This document shows positions 6,327-12,946 of a stretch of DNA of 12,946 bases, in pieces. The notes beneath the pieces are model-generated. The model had not been told where the DNA came from. It saw only the letters and a program-made list of their open reading frames with translations, and made no database searches. Source of the stretch: Anaerolineaceae bacterium UBA6107 (GTDB lineage: Bacteria > Chloroflexota > Anaerolineae > Anaerolineales > Anaerolineaceae). Location: assembly GCA_002428455.1 (NCBI GenBank), contig DIWL01000019.1:378-13323 (forward strand), read 5' to 3'. Both the position numbers and the translations under genes were made by a program. Numbering within the stretch: the stretch's first letter is position 1; every line of letters starts with the position of its first letter.

Positions 6327-7016
6327 ATGGTAGAAGACACTTCCACCTATAAAAGAAAATGGATCATCCTCCTTGCCGTCGGCATGGGCGCTTTTCTCGC
6401 CACCATCGACGGTGGGATTGTCAACATCGGTCTCAATACCCCGGTCAAGGAATTCGGTCGTCCGCTTGTCGTCATCGAGTGGGTGGTTTTAGCCTACATG
6501 CTCACCGTGTCCAGCCTCATGCTTTCCATCGGTCGGCTGGGCGACATGCTGGCAAGAAAAAAACTCTACCTTGCCGGTATCATTATCTTCACCATCGGAT
6601 CTGCCCTGTGCGGGCTTTCCCCCACCATCTACTGGCTGATCGGATTCCGCGTCCTCCAGGCAGTTGGGTCGTCTATCCTGATGGCGCTGGGCACCGCCAT
6701 GGTCACGGAAGCTTTTCCCACTAACGAGCGCGGGAAAGCACTGGGTATTTTCGGTACGCTGGTTTCAATGGGCATCATTGCCGGACCCACCATTGGCGGC
6801 TTGTTGCTTGAATCTCTGTCCTGGCATTGGTTGTTCTTCGTCAACCTGCCAGTCGGACTGGTCGGTGTTTACCTGGTGATCCGTTTTGTGCCAGCCAACC
6901 GCCCCGGCACCAGGCAGCATTTCGATTTTCCCGGCGCGCTCACCCTGTTTCTGGGTCTCTGTGCGCTCCTCTTAGCACTCTCTCTCATCCAGGGCAGTGG
7001 TTTCAGCCGCCGATGA
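6327..7016 (+). CDS. MFS drug transporter (DHA2/EmrB type), N-terminal half
   Basis: This 229-residue frame holds the first seven TM segments of a 14-TM proton-coupled multidrug exporter: about residues 12-30, 48-68, 79-98, 102-125, 139-160, 166-187 and 201-221. Family marks are FLATIDGGIVNIGL in TM1, motif A between TM2 and TM3 (GRLGDMLARKK, 69-79) and the antiporter motif C in TM5 (GIIAGPTIGG, 149-158). After LLALSLIQGSGF the family similarity stops; the frame runs three more codons to TGA 7014-7016. Homologues have a further TM segment here before the second half resumes. The ATG at 6327 has only a distant GGGAG (6310-6314). Alone it is unlikely to transport unless it pairs with the second half. 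Confidence 0.82.
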   Translation: MVEDTSTYKRKWIILLAVGMGAFLATIDGGIVNIGLNTPVKEFGRPLVVIEWVVLAYMLTVSSLMLSIGRLGDMLARKKLYLAGIIIFTIGSALCGLSPTIYWLIGFRVLQAVGSSILMALGTAMVTEAFPTNERGKALGIFGTLVSMGIIAGPTIGGLLLESLSWHWLFFVNLPVGLVGVYLVIRFVPANRPGTRQHFDFPGALTLFLGLCALLLALSLIQGSGFSRR

Positions 7017-7705
7017 TCGACCTTTCCATCTTCCGCAACCGCCTTTTCTCGATGAACCTCATCACCGGATTCTTAACTTTTATCGTCACTGCCGGCACCA
7101 TGATCCTCCTGCCGCTTTATCTGCAAAATGTACTTGGTTTTGGTCCGCGCCAATCCGGTTTGATGCTGGCGGTCACACCCGTCATGGTCGCCATCACTGC
7201 GCCGATCGCGGGCACATTATCTGATCGTTTCGGGTCAGGCATCATCACCTCGGTCGGGCTGACTGTCCTTCTCTTTGGTCAGATCATGGTCTCAACCCTT
7301 GCTAAAGATACGACGGTGATCGGTTGCCTGGTACGCTTCATCCCGGTCGGCATCGGTATCGGGCTGTTCCAGGCTCCCAACAACAGCGCTGTGATGGGAT
7401 CCTCCCCGCGTGAACGTTCCGGCGTGGCCTCCAGCCTGCTCAGCCTCACCCGCACCATCGGTCAAACCACGGGCATCGCGCTTTTAGGCGCGTTCTGGGA
7501 GCGCCAGGTGAGCGCGCTGGCTGGCAATGTTCATTATGAAAATGTAACTCTCGCCCCGGTTACCGCCCAGGTAGGCGGCCTGGTCAATACAATTCACCTC
7601 GTCATCATCCTTGTTACCATCGGCCTTTGCCTTTCGTTGTGGGCACTGGTCATCTGGCTTCGCTCTCGCAACAATGCACTTTCCGCAGTATCGATCGAAA
7701 TATAA
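7013..7705 (+). CDS. MFS drug transporter (DHA2/EmrB type), C-terminal half
   Basis: This 230-residue frame from ATG 7013 begins MIDLSIFRNRLFSMNL, which in DHA2 transporters is the segment after TM8. About six TM segments follow, including TAGTMILLPLYLQNVLGF, the second motif-A-like loop AGTLSDRFGSG, and GLFQAPNNSAVMGSSPRERSGVASSL, all typical. ATG 7013 overlaps the upstream stop as ATGA, with no ribosome site, so translation would depend on coupling. The join has lost roughly one TM segment (TM8) as well as the frame, which a simple one-base error would not produce. The best reading is a deletion-plus-frameshift pseudogene; a two-subunit split transporter is the less likely alternative. The frame extends further upstream (to about 6827) as a shadow of the first half. 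Confidence 0.8.
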   Translation: MIDLSIFRNRLFSMNLITGFLTFIVTAGTMILLPLYLQNVLGFGPRQSGLMLAVTPVMVAITAPIAGTLSDRFGSGIITSVGLTVLLFGQIMVSTLAKDTTVIGCLVRFIPVGIGIGLFQAPNNSAVMGSSPRERSGVASSLLSLTRTIGQTTGIALLGAFWERQVSALAGNVHYENVTLAPVTAQVGGLVNTIHLVIILVTIGLCLSLWALVIWLRSRNNALSAVSIEI

Positions 7706-7706
7706 T
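7701..7706 (+). promoter_or_regulatory. Candidate -10 box overlapping the MFS stop codon
   Basis: A perfect TATAAT overlaps the stop of the MFS reading frame, 65 nt before the ATG of the glycosidase-fold gene. It could let the secreted protein be expressed separately from the broken transporter gene. No clear -35 box is visible. Confidence 0.3.
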
Positions 7707-7771
7707 ATCTGCCCATCCAGAAAGCTGAAATGATGGCGTCTTTCTTGCAACAATAACGCAGGAGTTGCGCC

Positions 7772-9337
7772 ATGAGACTACTTGCTTTTGGCTTAAATTA
7801 TCTATTATCGCTCGTTCTGGTAATCACACCGGTTAGCCAGACGCGTGCCACCAACGCGTCCACCCTGCCCGTCCGGGTGGATGGTTTCGGTGTCGAGATG
7901 AGCGCCATGCCCACGCTCACTCCTGAAAATATTGAGCCGATCCTGCTCAAGGTCAAAGAAAGTGGTGCGGGCTACATCCGCCAGGAGATCAACTGGGGGC
8001 AGATCGAAAACTCGCCGGATGTTTACGACTGGTCAGCAGCCCTTCCGCTTGACCTGCTTTTCGCCACAACCAACACGCACAAGTTGAAAGTGGTGGCAGT
8101 TCTTACCGGCGGCCCCGCATACCTGGCGGCTTCCGGCGAACCGGTCGAACAACAGGCGCTGCGCGATCGCTGGGAGAAATTCGTCCAGGCAGCGGTGGAT
8201 CATTTTGGCGAATACATTGATATTTGGGAGATCAGCAGCAACGTGAACGGCGCTTACGCGCTGACCTCTTTCCTGTCTCCGCTTACCCTTGATCAGCCTC
8301 ACGGACCTGACCCCGCCCTGTATGCCGGGCTGCTCCGTTCAGCCGACCGCATCATCCGCGATGCCGATCCAAACGACCAGGTCTGGCTGGGAACGCTGGG
8401 GGGCTTTTCAGCCCCGGATTGCGCGATGAACCCGCTCACCTTCATCCTGGAAGTGAACGCGGCAAAAGGCTGGAATTCATTCGATGCCATTTTGTACCGC
8501 CCTTACCAGGGCAGTGCGGCACCAGAATTTCCATCCTCCGGAGAGATAAATTCAAGCTGCGCTTCCAACCTCATGTCCACGCCAACATCCATCGTAGATG
8601 AGGTGCGCGCGGTGCAGGAACTGGCCCGCCAACTGGGCGGAAAACCCGTTTTCATCAGCGCTTTGGGCTGGAATGGTGATGTACTGTCTGCGCTTGCGGA
8701 TAACCGCGAAATACATGCCGGTCAGGTTGAGACTGACCTTCTGGTGCGCGCGTCTTCTGCCCTTATGTCGCATAATAGTATCCCGTTGATTTTCTGGAAC
8801 GCAGACATCTACAACAACACGGAGGCTTACTCCGCTCTTTCCAATCTGCAACAGGTGTTGCACAACACAAAGCCCCTCGGCCGGCTGCAGGGTGAAGATG
8901 GCAACGTGCACGAGTATCACTTCAGAAAAGGCGGTGAGGTCACCGTCATCGCCTGGCGGGTACAGGATGGCGACACGCCGTACCCGGCGATCATCCACGC
9001 AGGCGACATGCGCTCCTTCACGGCATGGTCAGCTGATTCATCCGAATTGACCAAAAACACCGGCTTGCACATCCCCGCTGAAAACGGGGAGGCGCTGGTC
9101 ATGCTGAACGAGCGTCCGGTGATCTTCCTCGGTAGATCAGGTGATCTCATCATCAGCTTGAGGAACTCGTTCGAGGATCAGACTGAGCTATTGCAGATCG
9201 AACTCGGTAAGCTCATGGAACGCTTGGTTAATGAAGCAAAAAGTGAGTTCGTGCACCTGCTGGAAAAGGAATTGGATAAAGCCAAGGACAGTGCCCTTGA
9301 ATGGGGCGAGAATAAACTGGATGAACTCCTTCCTTGA
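7772..9337 (+). CDS. Secreted glycosidase-fold protein lacking catalytic Glu residues
   Basis: This 521-residue protein has a signal peptide at about 1-27 (hydrophobic LLAFGLNYLLSLVLVITP, then an Ala-containing cleavage region). Residues 35-345 look like a GH-A clan (beta/alpha)8 barrel such as GH39, GH5 or GH42: GAGYIRQEINWGQIENSPDVYDWS (66-88), LKVVAVLTGGPAYLA, then YIDIWEI and KPVFISALGWNGD. In active members the fourth-strand motif is WNEPN and the seventh-strand motif is TE-x-GW. Here they read SSNVN (155-159) and SALGW (296-300), so acid/base Glu becomes Asn157 and nucleophile Glu becomes Ala297. A small beta domain (about 370-460) and a charged amphipathic helix or coiled coil (465-520) follow. 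It may bind rather than hydrolyse polysaccharide. The start is supported by AGGAG (7760-7764), 7 nt upstream. It is followed 45 nt later by a lipoprotein gene. Confidence 0.75.
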   Translation: MRLLAFGLNYLLSLVLVITPVSQTRATNASTLPVRVDGFGVEMSAMPTLTPENIEPILLKVKESGAGYIRQEINWGQIENSPDVYDWSAALPLDLLFATTNTHKLKVVAVLTGGPAYLAASGEPVEQQALRDRWEKFVQAAVDHFGEYIDIWEISSNVNGAYALTSFLSPLTLDQPHGPDPALYAGLLRSADRIIRDADPNDQVWLGTLGGFSAPDCAMNPLTFILEVNAAKGWNSFDAILYRPYQGSAAPEFPSSGEINSSCASNLMSTPTSIVDEVRAVQELARQLGGKPVFISALGWNGDVLSALADNREIHAGQVETDLLVRASSALMSHNSIPLIFWNADIYNNTEAYSALSNLQQVLHNTKPLGRLQGEDGNVHEYHFRKGGEVTVIAWRVQDGDTPYPAIIHAGDMRSFTAWSADSSELTKNTGLHIPAENGEALVMLNERPVIFLGRSGDLIISLRNSFEDQTELLQIELGKLMERLVNEAKSEFVHLLEKELDKAKDSALEWGENKLDELLP

Positions 9338-9343
9338 GTAGGA

Positions 9344-9349
9344 TATAAT
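9344..9349 (+). promoter_or_regulatory. Candidate -10 box (TATAAT) for the WD40 lipoprotein gene
   Basis: A perfect TATAAT lies in the 45-nt gap after the glycosidase-fold gene, 33 nt before ATG 9383. No good -35 box is present 16-18 nt upstream. It suggests the lipoprotein can be transcribed on its own. Confidence 0.4.
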
Positions 9350-9382
9350 CTTATCTATCATGAGCCGGTTTTTAGGAGAACA

Positions 9383-10507
9383 ATGACGAAAAAGGTCCTG
9401 TTGTGGGTTATCGGGGGGTTGTTGTTGCTTTCGCTGGTTGCCTGTAACCTCGAAACCGTCACTCCACCACCAACCCAGGCACCTCCTACTATGGTGGTGC
9501 CCAGCCAGACACCCTCTCCTGCTCCGTCTCCAACGGTGTTGACCACCGAAGTAGTGACCGCCCCGATCAAATCAAATAACGCGCAGAACCTTGTCCTCAG
9601 TCAACGCGCTGCGGTCAGGAACATCCAGGATATTGTTTGGGCACAGGACGGCACTACGCTTTCCGTCTTAACCCAAAACTCAGATTCGGACGGCAACCAG
9701 GTATTCGGCGTCAGCGTGCTTGGAGCAGATAATCTCACCACACGCTCCATGTCCACTTCGGTCGGCAACCGCATCGCGGCTGTCGCAGTAGATGGACACA
9801 CTGCCGCGATCATTGACAAGGACCTGAAGGCATTCAGCCTGGTGGATACCGGCATGAGCGGAACCACCCTGGGCAGCAAGATCACCGATTACGCGATCGG
9901 CAACATCTCTTTTTCACCTGACCTGCGTTACGTGGCAGTGACCAAGCAGGAATCCTGGGAGGTTGTGTTGTATGACATCACCACGTTGGAGGAAGTCAGG
10001 GTGCTGAGCGGTTTTGAGACCGCGGCACCTGTTTTCGACGCCCGGTTTGATTCCAGCCCGCAATGGATGGTCTGGCTGGCTCGCGGCACCCTCCAACTGC
10101 AGGAAGTGGAGACAGGTCGCTTGAACGGCGCGTTCTTCCACGAGGACTTTATAAGCGGGTACACCCTTTCACCGGACGGGATGATCCTGGCCAGCAGCGC
10201 TGGTAAGACCGTCAACGGCGTAATGGTACCCGCCATTACCCTGTGGGATACCACCTCCTCCAGCGAGATAAAGACTCTGGTCATGGATGAACCGGTCTAT
10301 GCGCTGCAGTTCTCCCCTGATGAAAAACTCCTCGCGGTAGCCACCGGAAAAGACCTGCAGATCTGGGACCCGGCCAGCGGCACTCTGCTCACAACGCTCT
10401 CCGGACATTCCGATATTATCCTGCAGATCGCCTTTTCTCCTGATCAACACACCATCGCCACAGCCGGCCTCGATAACCAGCTCTACCTTTGGCAGATCAT
10501 CGAATAG
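9383..10507 (+). CDS. WD40-repeat surface lipoprotein
   Basis: This 374-residue protein begins with a lipoprotein signal (KK, a hydrophobic core, then lipobox LVAC with Cys21). It should therefore be lipid-anchored on the outer face of the cytoplasmic membrane. Residues 25-60 are a Pro/Thr/Ser-rich linker (PPPTQAPPTM, TPSPAPSPT) that would hold the domain away from the membrane. Residues 75-374 form a WD40-type beta-propeller; the clearest blade signatures are FSPDLRYVAV (177-186), LSPDGMILASS (262-272), FSPDEKLLAVATGKDLQIWD (310-329) and GHSDIILQIAFSPDQHTIATAG...LYLW (341-370). Such propellers are protein-interaction platforms without catalytic activity. AGGAG (9374-9378) precedes the ATG by 4 nt. 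It may work together with the upstream secreted glycosidase-fold protein, which is inferred from adjacency only. Confidence 0.88.
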   Translation: MTKKVLLWVIGGLLLLSLVACNLETVTPPPTQAPPTMVVPSQTPSPAPSPTVLTTEVVTAPIKSNNAQNLVLSQRAAVRNIQDIVWAQDGTTLSVLTQNSDSDGNQVFGVSVLGADNLTTRSMSTSVGNRIAAVAVDGHTAAIIDKDLKAFSLVDTGMSGTTLGSKITDYAIGNISFSPDLRYVAVTKQESWEVVLYDITTLEEVRVLSGFETAAPVFDARFDSSPQWMVWLARGTLQLQEVETGRLNGAFFHEDFISGYTLSPDGMILASSAGKTVNGVMVPAITLWDTTSSSEIKTLVMDEPVYALQFSPDEKLLAVATGKDLQIWDPASGTLLTTLSGHSDIILQIAFSPDQHTIATAGLDNQLYLWQIIE

Positions 10508-10523
10508 ACTCCTGGCAGGTATC

Positions 10524-10552
10524 AACCCGGTCATAAAACGACCGGGTTTTTT
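10524..10552 (+). terminator. Intrinsic terminator after the WD40 lipoprotein gene
   Basis: AACCCGGTC (10524-10532) and GACCGGGTT (10540-10548) form a 9-bp GC-rich stem with a 7-nt loop, followed by a T-run (10547-10552). It lies 16 nt after the lipoprotein stop codon and separates that gene from the ABC-F gene. Confidence 0.9.
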
Positions 10553-10571
10553 CTTGAAATAATCCCTGTGG

Positions 10572-10577
10572 TATACT
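10572..10577 (+). promoter_or_regulatory. Candidate -10 box (TATACT) for the ABC-F gene
   Basis: TATACT lies 30 nt before ATG 10608 and directly after the preceding terminator. A TTGAAA at 10554-10559 is only 12 nt away, too close for a normal -35, so the -35 element is unclear. Confidence 0.4.
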
Positions 10578-10607
10578 ACCTGCGATTCGTGTTACTGCGG
10601 TGAAAAA

Positions 10608-12518
10608 ATGCCATTAATGAATGTTGCCAACCTGAGCAAATCCTTTGGTCCTGTGGATATTTTCCCGGAGATCTCGTTCAGCATCCCCCACCGCGCACGC
10701 ATCGGACTGGTTGGCCCGAATGGTGTTGGCAAAACCACCTTATTACGCATCCTGATCGGCGAGGAGGATGCATCCAGCGGAACTGTACAGCGTGCCCGCG
10801 GCATCCGCGTTGGCTACCTGCCGCAGGAAGCCGTGCTCGAATCAAACCGCACCGTGTGGACGGAATGCCTGACTGTTTTTGATCACCTGCTGCAGATGCA
10901 ACAGGAACTGCACCGTATGGAGAAAGCCCTGGCAGAGGATCCGGATTCTGCCGAACTCATTACCGCGTATGGTGAATTGCAGACCCGCTTTGATCGTGCC
11001 GGGGGCTATGAGTACGAACTGCAAACGCGCATCACCCTCACCGGCCTGGGGTTCACCCGTGTGGATGAAAGACGCCCCATCACGCAGCTTTCCGGCGGTC
11101 AACGCACCCGCGTGATGCTCGCCAAACTCCTCCTATCCAAACCTGATCTGCTGCTGCTTGACGAACCGACCAATCATCTCGATATCTCAGCGGTGGAGTG
11201 GCTGGAAAACTTTTTCAAGGACTGGCACGGCGCCGTGCTGATCGTCTCGCACGACCGCTATTTCCTCGACCAGGTCACCAATCATATCCTGGAAATGACA
11301 CCTGCACTGGAGGAGTACCGCGGTAATTACAGCGCATTCCTCGTCCAGCGTGAAGAGCGTTACCAGCACCGCCTGCAGGAATACGAAGCCCAGCAGGAAT
11401 TCATTGAAAAGGAAGAGGAATACATCCGGCGCAATATTGCCGGGCAGAATACCCGCCAGGCACAGGGCCGGCGTAAACGGCTCGAACGCATGCTGGACGA
11501 AGTCCGGCTCACCCCGCCGCAAAGCCGCCGTACATTGCGCTTGAACCTAACCTCTTCCGGTCGTAGCGGAGACCTGGTGCTGCGCACCCGTGGGCTGAGC
11601 GTTGGCTATGCGGATGAAGGCAGACCGCTCTTCTCGGTGGATAACCTCACCCTGGTGCGCGGTGAATGCGCCGCCATCATCGGGCCAAACGGCGCCGGAA
11701 AAACCACCTTCCTCAAGACCATTCTGGAACAGATCCCACCCTATGCCGGTGAGACCGTCCTCGGCGCCAGCCTGCAGATCGGTTACTTCGCCCAGGCACA
11801 CGAAAGACTGCACGCAGATTGGACGCTGATGGACGAGATCCAGGCAATGCAACCCAAATGGCTGCCTGCCGAGATCCGGGACTACCTGGCGAAATTCCTT
11901 TTCACCGGTGATGATGTATTCAAGGAAGTGAACCTGCTCTCCGGTGGTGAACGGGGGCGGCTGGCGCTGGCATGCCTCGCGCTGGAGGGAGCCAACCTGC
12001 TCCTGCTGGATGAGCCCACCAACCACCTCGACCTCCCCTCCCAGGAGATCCTGCAGTCGATCCTGGCGCAGTTCCAGGGCACCATCCTGCTGGTTTCACA
12101 TGACCGTTACCTGATCGATGCCCTGGCCACCCAGGTGTGGGAAGTGCTACCCGCGGAACAGAAACTCGTCGTTTTCGAAGGCACCTACTCGGAATACCGC
12201 GCTGCCAGGCAGGTCAGCCAGATTACTGCCGATGATCTGAAACCGGCCCATAAAGCGACCCTCAGCGCATCCAAACCCGCTCGGGACAGGATGAGCAAGG
12301 GAGAGTTGCAGAAATTACACAACCGCTTGAAGGAACTGGAAGGTGAAATCGCCAGTCTCGAAGAACAAACTCACGGGATCGTAAACCAATTAAGCGATAC
12401 CCGTATTGACCCCAGCCGGGTTCAAAAGCTCGGCAGTGAGTACACCCGCATACAGGCAGAACTGGAAGCGCGCATCCACCAGTGGAGCGAACTCGGCAGC
12501 CGCCTGCATGAAGAATGA
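10608..12518 (+). CDS. ABC-F family ATPase (Uup/YdiF-like)
   Basis: This 636-residue protein has two ABC ATPase domains and no membrane segments, which defines ABC-F proteins. These bind the ribosomal E site and act in translation, ribosome rescue or, in some branches, antibiotic protection. Domain 1 has Walker A GPNGVGKT (36-43), signature LSGGQ (161-165), Walker B LLLLDEP (181-187) and H-switch SHDR. The linker (about 235-310) is rich in Glu, Gln and Arg, as expected for the P-site tRNA interaction motif. Domain 2 has GPNGAGKT (359-366), LSGGE (444-448), LLLLDEP (464-470) and SHDR. Residues 563-634 form a coiled coil like the C-terminal extension of Uup and YdiF. Both ATP sites look intact. 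ATG 10608 has a weak GGTGA upstream; ATG 10617 is an alternative start. It runs convergent with nadE, with only 10 nt between the stops. Confidence 0.93.
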   Translation: MPLMNVANLSKSFGPVDIFPEISFSIPHRARIGLVGPNGVGKTTLLRILIGEEDASSGTVQRARGIRVGYLPQEAVLESNRTVWTECLTVFDHLLQMQQELHRMEKALAEDPDSAELITAYGELQTRFDRAGGYEYELQTRITLTGLGFTRVDERRPITQLSGGQRTRVMLAKLLLSKPDLLLLDEPTNHLDISAVEWLENFFKDWHGAVLIVSHDRYFLDQVTNHILEMTPALEEYRGNYSAFLVQREERYQHRLQEYEAQQEFIEKEEEYIRRNIAGQNTRQAQGRRKRLERMLDEVRLTPPQSRRTLRLNLTSSGRSGDLVLRTRGLSVGYADEGRPLFSVDNLTLVRGECAAIIGPNGAGKTTFLKTILEQIPPYAGETVLGASLQIGYFAQAHERLHADWTLMDEIQAMQPKWLPAEIRDYLAKFLFTGDDVFKEVNLLSGGERGRLALACLALEGANLLLLDEPTNHLDLPSQEILQSILAQFQGTILLVSHDRYLIDALATQVWEVLPAEQKLVVFEGTYSEYRAARQVSQITADDLKPAHKATLSASKPARDRMSKGELQKLHNRLKELEGEIASLEEQTHGIVNQLSDTRIDPSRVQKLGSEYTRIQAELEARIHQWSELGSRLHEE

Positions 12519-12528
12519 CTCCTGTCTT

Positions 12529-12946
12529 TTATCCCCCCCACTCCGGCAGAAGGAGAAAATCGTAATTGTTCGCGCGGTCGCTGATCTTCGCGATCGGCGG
12601 CAGCACCCGCTTGAACTGTGAATTGCGCACCTTGTTAATCACCTTGCGCACAAAATCAGCCGTAAAACCGCTCTCTACACACGCCTCAGGTGAGCGACCC
12701 TCATCCACCAGCAAGTAAAGCAACCGGTCCATATCAGCATAAGTAAATCCCAACTCCCCTTCATCCGTCTGACCCACCCACAGGTCCGCTGATGGCGGCT
12801 TTACGATGATCTCCTCGGGTACACCCATCACCCGCGAGAGCTGCCTGACCTGTGTCTTGTACAGATCGCCCAGCGGGTTCAGCGCGCAGGCTGAATCTCC
12901 ATACAGGGTGGTGTACCCCAACAGGTACTCGGTCTTGTTGCCGGTG
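12529..12946 (-). CDS. nadE: NAD+ synthase, C-terminal part (cut by window end)
   Basis: The frame is open from TAA (12529-12531 on the minus strand) to the window end, so the N-terminal half is missing. The visible 138 residues begin TGNKTEYLLGYTTLYGDSAC, followed by NPLGDLYKTQVRQLSRVMGV and PPSADLWVGQTDEGELGFTY. These are diagnostic of NAD+ synthase, which amidates deamido-NAD+ to NAD+ using ATP and ammonia in the last step of NAD biosynthesis. The TGNKTE and GD segments belong to the ATP and deamido-NAD+ site. The tail VRNSQFKRVLPPIAKIS is typical, and the C-terminus ends in PEWGG. Whether it is the ammonia-only form or carries a glutaminase domain cannot be told, because that domain would be upstream. 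The ATG at 12921 is internal, not the start. Confidence 0.92.
   Translation of the reverse strand, partial: TGNKTEYLLGYTTLYGDSACALNPLGDLYKTQVRQLSRVMGVPEEIIVKPPSADLWVGQTDEGELGFTYADMDRLLYLLVDEGRSPEACVESGFTADFVRKVINKVRNSQFKRVLPPIAKISDRANNYDFLLLPEWGG

Noticed and set aside
6827..7012. Upstream extension of the second MFS reading frame to about 6827.
   Set aside because: This part overlaps the real TM6-TM7 coding sequence in another frame and translates to non-membrane-like sequence, so only the part from about 7013 is meaningful.
8552..8998. A minus-strand open frame of 148 codons inside the glycosidase-fold gene.
   Set aside because: It lies wholly within a convincing plus-strand gene, has no ribosome site and shows no recognisable domain.
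10608..12518. The ABC-F protein as an antibiotic-resistance determinant.
   Set aside because: The Uup/YdiF-like architecture with a C-terminal coiled coil is a general translation factor type, and nothing nearby suggests a resistance island.
1..12946. CRISPR arrays, tRNA or rRNA genes, insertion sequences, toxin-antitoxin pairs or defence systems.
   Set aside because: I found no regularly spaced repeats, cloverleaf-like segments, transposase motifs or paired terminal repeats. The gene content is housekeeping, envelope and transport.

Overview
The window looks like a chromosomal stretch of a free-living bacterium. My best guess is a Chloroflexota member of the Anaerolineae. This is inference from overall protein flavour (a Pro/Thr-linker WD40 lipoprotein, an Anaerolineae-like MFS pump, DUF4037, a UPF0316 protein) and moderate GC; no rRNA or other phylogenetic marker is present. 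I see no tRNA, CRISPR array, insertion sequence or phage gene.

Layout. Nt 1-303: the 3' end of a catalase-like gene followed by a strong intrinsic terminator. Nt 412-1490: a DUF4037 protein split into two frames. Nt 1506-1527: a hairpin at a convergent gene end. Nt 1543-2145 (minus): a UPF0316 (DUF5698/DUF2179) membrane protein. Nt 2289-2981 (plus): a six-TM ion-channel-like protein with an unusual pore motif. Nt 2982-3443: an AT-richer gap holding a hairpin and a possible relict minus-strand reading frame. Nt 3444-4382 (minus): a peptidase S66 (LdcA/MccF-like) enzyme. Nt 4487-5476 (plus): a diacylglycerol-kinase-family lipid kinase, ending 3 nt from a convergent, unrecognised P-loop protein (5480-6208, minus). 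Nt 6327-7705 (plus): a DHA2/EmrB-type MFS transporter broken into two reading frames with an ATGA overlap. Nt 7772-9337: a secreted glycosidase-fold protein. Nt 9383-10507: a WD40 lipoprotein, ended by a strong terminator. Nt 10608-12518: an ABC-F ATPase. Nt 12529 to the window end (minus): NAD+ synthase, cut by the window edge.

Most genes look like independent housekeeping or envelope functions, each with its own start signals; I do not see a large operon or an obvious new multi-gene system. The two most interesting things are the glycosidase-fold protein (7772-9337), which appears to have lost both catalytic glutamates and sits just before a surface WD40 lipoprotein, and the concentration of broken or split genes (catalase end, DUF4037, MFS transporter, the 3.1-3.4 kb relict). 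The latter suggests either local gene decay or fission, or uncorrected sequence errors, and should be settled before anything is built on it.
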